Source: JANQLU01 sp964434955 (GTDB taxonomy: Bacteria > Planctomycetota > Planctomycetia > Pirellulales > Pirellulaceae). Taken from it: a DNA stretch of 20,277 nt. The DNA is taken from positions 1 to 20,277 of the forward strand of contig CAYSXI010000087.1 in the NCBI GenBank assembly GCA_964434955.1, in the 5' to 3' direction. A program made the translations under genes and the position numbers. This document shows, piece by piece, positions 1 to 7,244 of this stretch; position 1 is the first letter of the stretch, and each line of letters opens with the position of its first letter. The notes below the pieces were generated by a model, which saw nothing but the letters and a program-made list of their open reading frames with translations, did no database searches and had not been told where the DNA came from.

Positions 1-111
1 ATCGGATTGGAAGCGCCCCGTTCCGCGCTGGAAGTTCCCCGTTTCGCGCTGGAAGCGCCCCGTTCCGAGGTGGAGGTCCCCCGCGCAACGCTGGAATTGC
101 TTGGGAATTGA
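1..111 (+). CDS. possible 3' end of a repetitive-protein gene (uncertain)
   Basis: Frame 1 is open from the window edge to a TGA at 109-111 and reads as heptad units of the type LEAPRSA, LEVPRFA, LEAPRSE, VEVPRAT. The other two forward frames are also open here, so the repeat itself removes stops and the reading frame cannot be chosen from this fragment. No start is visible and no family is recognised. Listed only as a possible partial gene; it may be non-coding. Confidence 0.15.
   Translation: MGLEAPRSALEVPRFALEAPRSEVEVPRATLELLGN
8..100. repeat. 21-bp tandem repeat, about 4.4 copies
   Basis: Units begin with TGGA at 8, 29, 50, 71 and 92, giving an exact 21-bp period that decays toward the right. 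The core of each unit is TGGAAG followed by a CCCCGTT(T/C)C segment. Because the period is a multiple of three, any reading frame would give a 7-residue repeat (for example LEAPRSA in frame 1). All three forward frames are open through the block; frame 1 stops at 109-111. The array may continue beyond the left edge of the window, so it could be the C-terminal end of a repetitive protein or an intergenic array. Confidence 0.8.
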
Positions 112-216
112 TGCGACAGATGGTTTGTTCGCATCCACCCCACAACGATTTCCCTCGCTGCCACAACCTTTTCCCACTTCCCGTCACGTGAGTCCGGTCC
201 GGCATATTGGAACCTC

Positions 217-245
217 ATACGAGCACGAAGCGCAAGCGAGTGGTT
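217..245 (-). repeat. single inverted copy of a dispersed repeat
   Basis: On the minus strand this stretch reads AACCACTCG, then CTTGCGCTTCGTGCT, then CGTAT. It matches the start of the 115-bp units at 3206, 3321 and 3436 over about 28 bp with one mismatch. It stands alone here and in the opposite orientation to the array. It lies in the gene-poor stretch between the left repeat block and the terminator of the YTV gene. Its presence makes the open forward frame across 101-328 unlikely to be a real gene. Confidence 0.75.
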
Positions 246-289
246 CCGAGCATGCCACCATCGTTCGGCTGCCGGAACTCCCCGCGCAC

Positions 290-330
290 AAAAAACGGGC
301 GGCTCGAGTAAATCGAACCGCCCGGTGACG
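290..330 (-). terminator. rho-independent terminator of the YTV-repeat gene
   Basis: Arms at 296-307 and 313-324 (CGGGCGGCTCGA against TCGAACCGCCCG) pair over 12 positions with one mismatch around a 5-nt loop. On the minus strand the hairpin is followed directly by six T residues (295-290). It lies about 50 bp past the stop codon at 376-378. A shorter T-run at 331-335 on the other side could make it weakly bidirectional. Confidence 0.85.
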
Positions 331-375
331 TTTTTAGACCAGAAATGGCCTCGCGGGTAAGAAAGTCAGATTGAC

Positions 376-1977
376 TTAGTTGCAGCCGCAACCGCTGTCA
401 GCAGCTGCTCCGCAGCCATTATCACATCCGCAACCACGGTGGTGGCAGCAGAACATTCCGCGAATTCGGGCCAACATGCCACGGATTCGGCCGCCCAATC
501 GGCAACCGCAGTGGCAAGAAGAACCGCAGTCGTTGCCGCAATCAGCTTTTGCTGATTCGCAACCATTGTCGCAACCTGAGTCGCAACCTGCATTGCATCC
601 GCAACCACGTCGCAGCATGCCAAGGCGGAAACCACCGCGGCAACCACATCGTGGAGCACAAGAAACAGTTACAGGAACTTGCTCACAAACAACGCGTGGC
701 TTACGAACGCACACGGTGTAAGGAACTTTTTCGCAAACTCGCTTGCGGCAGCAAACGGTTTTCATTTCTGTGACTTTGTTGCAAACCGTGTAAGGAACCT
801 TGCAAGTCTTGGTTTCGCAGACCCAACGAGTCTTGCAAACAGGAACTTGCTTGGTGCATTGCTTGCATTCCCAACGAGTTACGCAGTAGTTAACTTGCTT
901 TTGCTTTTGCTCGCAAACCCACTTGCAGGTTCGGTAGCAAACTTTCTTGGTCTTTTGTTCGCAAACCCAACGAACTTTGCGGCAGCAAACTTCGCGAGAT
1001 TTTTGTTCGCAGACCCAGCGAGTGCAGCAGTAGTTAACTTGCTTGGATCGTTGTTCGCACTTGAAAGTCGTAACGCAGTAAGGAACTTGCTCGCAACGAG
1101 TTTCGCATCGGTATCGAGTGCACTGAACTTCTTTGGTTTCGCAAGAAGGAACCCAAACTTTACGGCAAACCGTTCGTGGGCAAGTGGTAATGGTTTGGCA
1201 ACCACAATCGTTTCCACATCCGCCACAACCGATTCCGCAGTCATTGCAACCGCAGCGACCCAGTCGGCTAAACAAGCCACCACCGAAGCCCATTCGGCCA
1301 CAACCAGCATTGATTGTACGACCTGGGATTGTTTCGGTGCGTGTTTCCCAGTGACCACCACGAACCGTAACGGTTTTGGTGTAAGTCTCGGGAACTCGAA
1401 CGACTTTACGGACCGTTCGCATACGAGTTTCTTTAACAGGAACGCGAACAGTATAGTTAACGGTTTTTGTTTTCATTTCCTTCACCGGACGACGAACCGT
1501 GTAGTTGATCGTCTTGGTGTGGTTCTCAACAACCGGACGGCGAACCGTGTAGCAAACGTCCTTGGTGTGAGTTTCGAAGACAGGGCGTCGAACCGTGTAG
1601 CAAACCGTCTTCGTTTTCATTTCACGAACAGGCTTACGAACGGTGTAACAAACTGTCTTGTACGTCGTTTCCCGAACAGGGCGACGTACGGTGTACGTTT
1701 TGTCTTTGTACTGAGTTGAGCGAACCATTCGCGTTACGGGAACCTGCTTTTGTTCCGTAACCCAACGGCTAACCGTACGGTGTCGCGTAACTTGCTCAGT
1801 ATCCCAAACGACACGGCGTCGCGTTCTCATAACCGTGTAGCTTCCACAACCATCGGCGGCTGCGGCTCCACCACACGCATCGTAGCTGGCACCACCACAA
1901 CACTGGGCCCAGCTCGTGCCTGCTGGCAACACAGCTGCGATTGCAGCCAGTGCGACAACACTTCGAACCAGTTTCAT
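376..1977 (-). CDS. exported cysteine-rich YTV-repeat protein
   Basis: A 533-residue protein with an N-terminal signal peptide (MKLVRS, hydrophobic stretch to about 18, probable cleavage after SWA at 22-24). I count 64 cysteines, about 12 percent. Residues about 45-210 carry repeats of the form YTVRRPV...KTVCYTV. A Gly/Cys-rich block follows, then repeats of the form RWVCEQK...KVC, and the C-terminus is again Gly/Cys-rich (GCGCDNGC). The YTV repeat is a recognised planctomycete family, associated with the Rhodopirellula cell envelope; a structural, disulphide-linked wall role is an inference. The ATG at 1977 is preferred over the in-frame one at 1992 because a GGGAGAAG ribosome-binding site (1990-1983) sits about 7 nt upstream and the signal peptide then starts correctly. 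The gene is monocistronic with its own terminator. Long open frames on the opposite strand are shadows of the low-stop repeat sequence. Confidence 0.9.
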   Translation of the reverse strand: MKLVRSVVALAAIAAVLPAGTSWAQCCGGASYDACGGAAAADGCGSYTVMRTRRRVVWDTEQVTRHRTVSRWVTEQKQVPVTRMVRSTQYKDKTYTVRRPVRETTYKTVCYTVRKPVREMKTKTVCYTVRRPVFETHTKDVCYTVRRPVVENHTKTINYTVRRPVKEMKTKTVNYTVRVPVKETRMRTVRKVVRVPETYTKTVTVRGGHWETRTETIPGRTINAGCGRMGFGGGLFSRLGRCGCNDCGIGCGGCGNDCGCQTITTCPRTVCRKVWVPSCETKEVQCTRYRCETRCEQVPYCVTTFKCEQRSKQVNYCCTRWVCEQKSREVCCRKVRWVCEQKTKKVCYRTCKWVCEQKQKQVNYCVTRWECKQCTKQVPVCKTRWVCETKTCKVPYTVCNKVTEMKTVCCRKRVCEKVPYTVCVRKPRVVCEQVPVTVSCAPRCGCRGGFRLGMLRRGCGCNAGCDSGCDNGCESAKADCGNDCGSSCHCGCRLGGRIRGMLARIRGMFCCHHRGCGCDNGCGAAADSGCGCN

Positions 1978-2559
1978 TTTTACTTCTCCCAATAAAATAC
2001 TGACGTTTCTTTACCTTGGAGGGACTCCTGGTCTGGCGAACCGCTCGCCATGCCATGGTCATTTGTATGATTTCGCTAAGGCTTGGATCCTGGCTATTTG
2101 CGCCACGAATCCGAAGCAGCGTTTTGTAAGCATGCACAACGTCGCTTGCATGCTTGCAAAATTCCTCCGGCACTCGTGAAAATCGACCGATTAAGGGGTC
2201 TTGCTTAGCTGGAGAAAATGGGCGGGCTGAAATTCCTCAAAACTCTGGTGGAGGTTTGACGGTTGTTCAGGTTGCTCCATTGGCGAAGGGTCGATTCGTC
2301 TGGTGAAACTTAGATTCCCGCCTGTTTCATACAAACGACAGTCTCGCCCATCGACTCGAACAGTCCGGAAAAGGGGTAGGTTTATGCGGGATTCTCAGGC
2401 CCTGACGGTTGGGCCGGTTCTAGCTGCCACTCGGTGTGAATTGGAAACGGGGTTCGCATCTCGATTGGGTCCGGCCAGCCCAAGTTTGTTTTCGATGGCG
2501 GTGGCCGCTAAGTTGGTCCGGATCACTATCTCGTAAAAAATCCATGGTCGGACCCACTC
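1978..2559. other. 582-bp intergenic region with two inverted repeats
   Basis: This gap separates the divergent YTV gene (-) and lipoprotein gene (+), so it should hold promoters for both; I could not assign a convincing -35/-10 pair. It contains an inverted repeat at 2128-2135/2148-2155 (AAGCATGC and GCATGCTT) and a small hairpin at 2035-2039/2045-2049 (GGCGA/TCGCC). No RNA gene or convincing small ORF was seen; open frames here lack recognisable content. Confidence 0.5.
2128..2155. repeat. inverted repeat AAGCATGC-N12-GCATGCTT
   Basis: Perfect 8-bp arms separated by 12 bp, each arm containing the palindrome GCATGC. It lies 151 bp upstream of the YTV start codon. It could be an operator for a dimeric regulator or a hairpin in a leader transcript; no T-run follows, so a terminator is unlikely. 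Confidence 0.55.
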
Positions 2560-3183
2560 ATGAGAAGCGCCCAATCCGCCAATCGTTGCATCCCCTTTTT
2601 GATCCTGGGCTTGTCGTTGACATTGGGTTGCAGCAAAGAGAATCCCAAGCCGCGGCCCGCGGAAAATATTCTTAAGAAACCCCAAGCATCGTTTATTCTG
2701 CCCAAAAAAGAAAATGAGGCGGAGGAGATCAAGCGGATTCTGGAAATCGACAAGGAACTTGGATCCAAAAGAAATCAACGTTCGCGAACGGTTTCCATCG
2801 GTGTCGCCGTTCGAGAATACGTTGCCAATGTCAAAGCGATTGACCTGGCCCGTTGCCCCCGGCCATTTCGCAAAGCCCTGGAAAATCACCTTGCCGCCTG
2901 GACGGACAGCCTGAAGTTTTTTGACACGGTTCCGGATCTTCGCGGTGAAATGCATTCGCTTTTTGACAAATTGCGAAGTGAGGAAGCAACCAGAGAATCG
3001 ATCCTCGAAATCGAGAAAGCGATTTGGGGAACCTGGATGGAAGTTGAAAAGGCTCAGCAGGCGGCGATTGCCGAAGCCGAGAAAAAGGAGAAGAAGGAAG
3101 ACGAAAAGGGTGAGGGTGAGGGAGATCCCGGGAGTGGGTCCAAGAGTTCGGCGAAGTCAGAGGGCGAAGGGTCGAAAGATTGA
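2560..3183 (+). CDS. hypothetical lipoprotein
   Basis: A 207-residue protein. The N-terminus has a hydrophobic segment ending in LTLGC with Cys24, which fits a lipoprotein signal (allowed residues at -4 to -1, although the -3 position is Thr rather than Leu). The mature protein is rich in Lys and Glu, with a probable helical middle (about 55-160) and a low-complexity charged tail from about 168 (KKEKKEDEKGEGEG). No family is recognised. The ATG at 2560 is the first in this frame. The gene stands alone, followed after about 20 bp by the 115-bp repeat array. It was chosen over overlapping frames because of the coherent signal sequence; function unknown. Confidence 0.75.
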   Translation: MRSAQSANRCIPFLILGLSLTLGCSKENPKPRPAENILKKPQASFILPKKENEAEEIKRILEIDKELGSKRNQRSRTVSIGVAVREYVANVKAIDLARCPRPFRKALENHLAAWTDSLKFFDTVPDLRGEMHSLFDKLRSEEATRESILEIEKAIWGTWMEVEKAQQAAIAEAEKKEKKEDEKGEGEGDPGSGSKSSAKSEGEGSKD

Positions 3184-3205
3184 CGGGGTATTTGCCGAAG
3201 GTGTT

Positions 3206-3530
3206 CGGCCAAACCACTCGCTTGCGCTTCGTGCTTGTATTTGGAGTCGGGATTCACTCGCTCGCGCTTCGTGTATGCAATCGCCGAGTTGATTTGTTCC
3301 AAGGGGATCGGAGGTGGGCTCGGCCAAACCACTCGCTTGCGCTTCGTGCTTGTATTTGGAATCGGGATTCACTCGCTCGCGCTTCGTGTATGCAATCGCC
3401 GAGTTGATTTGTTCCAAGGGGATCGGAGGTGGGCTCGGCCGAACCACTCGCTCGCGCTTCGTGCTTGTATTTGGAGTCGCCATTCACTCGCTTGCGCTTC
3501 GTGCTTGTATTTGGGGTGTTGATTTGTTCG
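3206..3530 (+). repeat. 115-bp tandem array, nearly three units, of a dispersed repeat
   Basis: Units starting CGGCC(A/G)AACCACTCG occur at 3206, 3321 and 3436, an exact 115-bp period. Units 1 and 2 are almost identical. Unit 3 diverges in its second half and is shorter. Each unit holds two related subrepeats of about 25 bp built around CTCGC(T/C)(T/C)GCGCTTCGTG, so there are six in all, all in the same orientation. A seventh, inverted copy is at 217-245. All open frames crossing it (for example minus-strand peptides containing KYKHEAQAS and YTKRERV) come from the repeat and are not called as genes. Confidence 0.9.
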
Positions 3531-3650
3531 GATGAATTTTTGGTTCGTGCAGCAGGCGTTTCCGTCAACGTTTGGCCCGATCAAACCCAAGGGCCCTGCC
3601 TTTCAAGGCTTCTTCCAGACTTTCCACAACGGTCCAGCTTTTGCCACGGC

Positions 3651-5441
3651 TCAATTCCCACGAAACTGCACCACATGCGGGTGAGCTTCGATCGCTTTCA
3701 TTACGGCTTCAAACTGGCCGCGATACAATTCGCCGCCGAAGGCTTTCCCTTTTGAGATGACCTGTGATTTGGAAAGGTCTGGTTTTTTGGAAAGCAAGCT
3801 ATTGATGACTTCGATTTGTCGTTTGAGCCGGTACTCTTTTTCGCATTCGAATGAAGCCGCGACCTCGATCGCACAATCCAAAGCCGTCAAACCCTTGTGA
3901 TTGACGGCATCGATATCGACGCCGGCTGCGACCAGGGATTTCTCAAGTTCGGCAAGAAACAAGAGTTCCGGACGACTGATTGCCGCGTGAAGAATGGTGT
4001 TTCCGTTTTCATCTCTTGTGTTGATATCTTGCTGATTTTCCAGAATCAGCTTGAGCAACACTTTGCGTTCGCGCCAGTCGTTTCGAAAACGCCCCGTGAT
4101 CAAAATATCCAGTAATTCATTGTGTGGCTGGGCGCCCAGATTCCACTGCCCGCCTTCCAAAAAAGCTTGAACAATTTCCGAGGAAACAGGATTCCGTTTT
4201 AGCCGGTAAACGACGTCGCTGATATGCTCCACAAGCTCGTCGTTGTAGGCACCATTCTTTGCAAGCAGCTTCAGCATGATGTGGCGATCCATCTGACGTC
4301 GACTTGCAGACTCGTCGAAGATATCACGCATCGTCCATCGTTCTTCCGAGTATTGATCGAGGAGCAATGCCAGTGGGGAGTCGCTGATTCGCTTGAATCC
4401 CTGATTGGGATCCACATTAAATCGTTCCAACAGGGCTTCGGCGAGGCTCGTACTTTCTGTCTTGATGGCGATGCGAAGGAGCCGGTATTCAAAATCCTTT
4501 TCCGTCGCCGCTTCAATTTCCTTTTGAATATCCTGCCACCAATCTCCGTGAAGCACCAGGAATAGCCTCAGTGCGCAGCGCCTGACTTCTGGGTGCTTTT
4601 TTTGGCTCCTTAACAACTCGAAATCTCCATGCCAAGAATCCCTTGTTTGTTTCATGCCATTTTTAAAGAGTTCGCCAATTCGAGGGTTTTTCTTGTTTGC
4701 AAGCCTAACCAACTTGTCGGAAGCTTTCTTTTCCTTCTCTAATTGAGCGTTCGCCTGGCCAACAAGTGCGTCTAACGAGGGTGGAAACTTACGTAGGAAT
4801 CGTGACGAGATTCCAATCATTTCAACCAACGATTTTTCGGTGCCTGTGGCTTGGGCCATGAATCCAAAGTTGATCAGGTAGCCATCGTCGCTTTCCAGAC
4901 AGGTGATATCGATCGAACTATCAACAGGAATTCCTGTCGGACACCAAAAGTACAACTCGCCCTTGGAATTCGTGACGAAGTAGGTAGCGTGCAGGACAAA
5001 TAACTCATTCACACCCAGCTGAGCCCCAGCCCCTCGGTCAGCAAAATAGATTGTGTAGGGCTCTCCATCGGTTCCAACAATTTCGAACTGCTTGTAGACA
5101 CGACGGATGTCTTCGTTATCCGCACGGTTTGGATCCAATAACTGCTCGAGGCCAATGCTTTCGATGAACCCAGACTGCCAAGCCAGTTTGTCCATCACGA
5201 AACGTCGATAAAGAGCTTTCGAGTCTTCCGGGAAATCCGTACGGTCCAGGGCCGCTCGGATTCGTTTTCGATAAGCGTATTCGGGAACTTCAAAATCCCC
5301 GTCCAAATGCCGAGGCGATCGTTCTTGTTTGGGATAGAGGGCAAGGACGGCTGCGACTACAACCATTAGCGCAATCGCAGCGCGGATGCTGATCTGCCTC
5401 CAGCTTCGACGTTTTGATTTTTCGTCTGTTGATGCACCCAT
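3651..5441 (-). CDS. membrane-anchored protein with C-terminal ankyrin repeats
   Basis: A 596-residue protein. It has a basic N-terminus (KSKRRSWRQ) and one transmembrane segment at about 19-36, with the bulk probably outside the cytoplasm. The middle is helical and not recognised. Near residues 470-530 two ankyrin-type units are visible (DINTRDENGNTILHAAI and VDIDAVNHKGLTALDCAIE), so it probably binds other proteins. An in-frame GTG at 5456 would add five residues (MILGP). I prefer the ATG at 5441, but neither start has a strong ribosome-binding site. The gene is divergent from the Rex gene 286 bp away. Function unknown; the ankyrin assignment is fairly safe, the rest is description. Confidence 0.8.
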   Translation of the reverse strand: MGASTDEKSKRRSWRQISIRAAIALMVVVAAVLALYPKQERSPRHLDGDFEVPEYAYRKRIRAALDRTDFPEDSKALYRRFVMDKLAWQSGFIESIGLEQLLDPNRADNEDIRRVYKQFEIVGTDGEPYTIYFADRGAGAQLGVNELFVLHATYFVTNSKGELYFWCPTGIPVDSSIDITCLESDDGYLINFGFMAQATGTEKSLVEMIGISSRFLRKFPPSLDALVGQANAQLEKEKKASDKLVRLANKKNPRIGELFKNGMKQTRDSWHGDFELLRSQKKHPEVRRCALRLFLVLHGDWWQDIQKEIEAATEKDFEYRLLRIAIKTESTSLAEALLERFNVDPNQGFKRISDSPLALLLDQYSEERWTMRDIFDESASRRQMDRHIMLKLLAKNGAYNDELVEHISDVVYRLKRNPVSSEIVQAFLEGGQWNLGAQPHNELLDILITGRFRNDWRERKVLLKLILENQQDINTRDENGNTILHAAISRPELLFLAELEKSLVAAGVDIDAVNHKGLTALDCAIEVAASFECEKEYRLKRQIEVINSLLSKKPDLSKSQVISKGKAFGGELYRGQFEAVMKAIEAHPHVVQFRGN

Positions 5442-5727
5442 GGGTCCCAAAATCACGGCCTAGAAATTCGGAGCTACCTCGATTGTATTGAATTGTTTGC
5501 GACGAAGCGTAAATTTTGAACGAAACCCGGCTCCAGCCGGAAGCCGATACGAGGAATCGCCAATGGGAGCCCATTGCGGTTGTGGCCGCCCCGATTGAAA
5601 AGATTTGATCGAACCGATGAGCGAATTGCCCGGCGGGGAGCCCATTGATGAAAATTCCCTCCGAAAATAAACTTCATGCTGGCCTTCGTCACCCGCATTT
5701 TCCCTCGCGACTTTACTTGGATTCGAC

Positions 5728-6399
5728 TTGAATCGAAAAGTCGACAATTCGATCCCGAAAGCAGTCGTCAACCGGCTCAGTCTTTACTTGCGCGAATTGC
5801 AGCAATTTTTGAAGGCCGGGAATGAAACCATCAGCTCGAGTCGATTGGGACGAATGCTGGGGATTACTGGGGCCCAAGTACGTAAGGACTTTGCTTATTT
5901 CGGCCAATTCGGGTTTCCGGGAATTGGCTATCGCTGCGAGCAACTGGTCGCAGAGATTCGACAGATTCTCGGCACGGACCGAGTCTGGCCGGTCGCTTTG
6001 GTCGGCTGCGGAAATATGGGGCGGGCCTTGCTGGGTTATCGCGGGTTTTTCAAGCAAGGATTCGAAGTCCGTGCCGCTTTCGACAACCTGCCGGATCTCG
6101 TTGGCAAAAAGATTGGTGAGATTCCCATCGAGCCACTGGAGAACTTGAAAGAAGTCGTTGCGGAGCGAAAAATCCAGCTCGCGATCCTGGCCGTTCCGGC
6201 CGAAGCTGCCCAGGAAGTCGCGACGTATTTGATCGAAAACGGAATCATTGGGATTCTGAATTTCGCGCCAGTGACCTTGAATTTGCCGAACCGGATTGCG
6301 ACAGTTGGTGTCGATCTAGCAATGGAACTGGAGCAGCTTTCATTCGAGGTCGCTCAGCGTGAAACCGAAGAAGAAGAAGAAGAAGAAGAAGAAGAATAG
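5728..6399 (+). CDS. rex: redox-sensing transcriptional repressor Rex
   Basis: A 223-residue NADH/NAD-responsive repressor. The N-terminal winged helix (about 8-70) shows the family pattern IPKAVVNRLSLYLREL and SSSRLGRMLGITGAQVRKDF. The Rossmann domain follows, with GCGNMG at 93-98, AAFDN near 116-120 (the acidic residue expected to bind the ribose of NADH) and LAILAVPAEAAQ. Rex proteins bind DNA when NADH is low relative to NAD+ and control fermentation or respiration genes; the target here is unknown and I saw no clear Rex operator nearby. The start is a TTG at 5728: no ATG lies in frame back to the stop at 5668, and MNRK..IPKA aligns with known Rex N-termini. Oddity: the C-terminus ends in ten Glu codons, all GAA (6367-6396). 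Confidence 0.92.
   Translation: MNRKVDNSIPKAVVNRLSLYLRELQQFLKAGNETISSSRLGRMLGITGAQVRKDFAYFGQFGFPGIGYRCEQLVAEIRQILGTDRVWPVALVGCGNMGRALLGYRGFFKQGFEVRAAFDNLPDLVGKKIGEIPIEPLENLKEVVAERKIQLAILAVPAEAAQEVATYLIENGIIGILNFAPVTLNLPNRIATVGVDLAMELEQLSFEVAQRETEEEEEEEEEE
6367..6396 (+). repeat. GAA trinucleotide microsatellite in the 3' end of rex
   Basis: Ten consecutive GAA triplets lie directly before the TAG stop. All ten Glu use the same codon, as expected for slippage expansion rather than selection on the protein. Length changes would keep the frame. Confidence 0.9.
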
Positions 6400-6482
6400 C
6401 CCCGCTTTCAGGCCAAAGTCTTATTTGCTGGCCCCGGCGATCATTTGCTGCTAGGCCAGTGAATTTTTGCCCGGAAGCGCGG

Positions 6483-6511
6483 TTGATCTAAATTGAGGCG
6501 GACGCTAATAA
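6483..6511 (+). promoter_or_regulatory. probable sigma70-type promoter of tRNA-Gln
   Basis: TTGATC (6483-6488) and TAATAA (6506-6511) are separated by 17 bp, placing the start of transcription near 6518, about 18 nt before the tRNA. Assigned by consensus only. Confidence 0.5.
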
Positions 6512-6535
6512 TAGTAAAGCCTTCGGTTAAGGCAT

Positions 6536-6607
6536 TGCCCCGTGGTGTAATCGGCAACACAGCTGGTTTTGGTCCAGCCATTCTAGGTTCGAGTCCTAGC
6601 GGGGTAA
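6536..6607 (+). tRNA. tRNA-Gln (anticodon TTG)
   Basis: A complete cloverleaf of 72 nt including the discriminator A. Acceptor arms are TGCCCCG and CGGGGTA (U1-A72 as usual for glutamine tRNAs). The D stem is GTGT/ACAC. The anticodon stem GCTGG/CCAGC encloses the loop TTTTGGT, giving anticodon TTG. The T arm is CTAGG-TTCGAGT-CCTAG. CCA is not encoded. It is single, with its own promoter and terminator. Confidence 0.96.
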
Positions 6608-6614
6608 TTTCAGC

Positions 6615-6646
6615 AACCTCAGTCCGCACTGGATTGAGGTTTTTTT
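6615..6646 (+). terminator. rho-independent terminator after tRNA-Gln
   Basis: Arms 6615-6625 and 6631-6641 (AACCTCAGTCC against GGATTGAGGTT) pair over 11 bp with one G-T pair around a 5-nt loop, followed by a T-run to 6646. Confidence 0.88.
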
Positions 6647-7244
6647 GTGCCCCTTCTGCTCTCGACCGCCCAAGTTCCGGCCCGACAAATTCCCATTTTC
6701 TGCCGGCTCCGATGCGAGGGCCATTGTTCCTATTCCCGGAGTGGTATTTCCCGTTTCATCCGCGGGGATCGATGTTTGCCTTCCTGCAACAGGCAGCCGA
6801 TGCTGGGGAAGCCCAATTTGCGACTTATCGCGAATTGTGCTTCAATGAAGCTTTGCTTTGCGTATAAGGGCAGAACCAGAGCATATTTCAGAATGCAGCG
6901 ACCACCGCCTACGTAGGTTTTTGCGTGGAAGTTGGCTTTGTGTGGATGCAGGTTTTGTGGATGCAGGTTTTTTGTGTCCCGCAGAATCCAAGAGGCGTAT
7001 TGCGGCCGCAGGACTTGCCGGGCAAGTCTTCCAACCGACCTCGCGCTGCAAACGCTTGAATTCTTGCTGTGAATCGTCGCCCTTTTGCGTTCGTTTTTCG
7101 AAGTGACATCCTCGTTTGAATCGATGGATGCAATCCGAGCTCGACGAAGTATCAGCCGTTGTGAGCGGTTGTTTTCTGCCCCTGCCTCGTAGGCCCGTTG
7201 GTTGCCAATCGTAACGATTTGAATCGACCAACCAAATTGGCATC
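6647..7244. other. 598-bp region without a convincing gene
   Basis: Between the tRNA terminator and the methyltransferase. It holds a perfect 15-bp duplication (6941-6970). Open frames on both strands here have no recognisable domain, and some run through the tRNA, so none is called. No RNA structure was recognised. Confidence 0.5.
6941..6970. repeat. 15-bp tandem duplication
   Basis: Two perfect adjacent copies of TGTGGATGCAGGTTT (6941-6955 and 6956-6970), followed by more T residues. Translates on the minus strand to KPAST KPAST within an uncalled frame. Confidence 0.85.

Noticed and set aside
101..328. 75-codon forward frame in the left edge region
   Set aside because: It starts in the 21-bp repeat, crosses the dispersed repeat copy (giving HEAQAS) and ends inside the terminator hairpin; no start signal or family.
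679..1719. 346-codon forward open frame opposite the YTV gene
   Set aside because: It is antisense to a gene with signal peptide, ribosome-binding site, terminator and known repeats; the repetitive codon use of that gene removes stops on the other strand.
3157..3590. Several overlapping frames in both strands over the 115-bp array
   Set aside because: All are translations of the repeat; their repeated peptides follow the 115-bp period and change frame between units.
5565..5647. Direct repeat GGGAGCCCATTG at 5565-5576 and 5636-5647 between the ankyrin gene and rex
   Set aside because: Two 12-bp copies 71 bp apart with no dyad symmetry and no relation to a Rex-type operator; recorded but not strong enough to call a regulatory site.
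6493..6867. 124-codon forward frame over the tRNA
   Set aside because: It runs through tRNA-Gln and its terminator; no domain.
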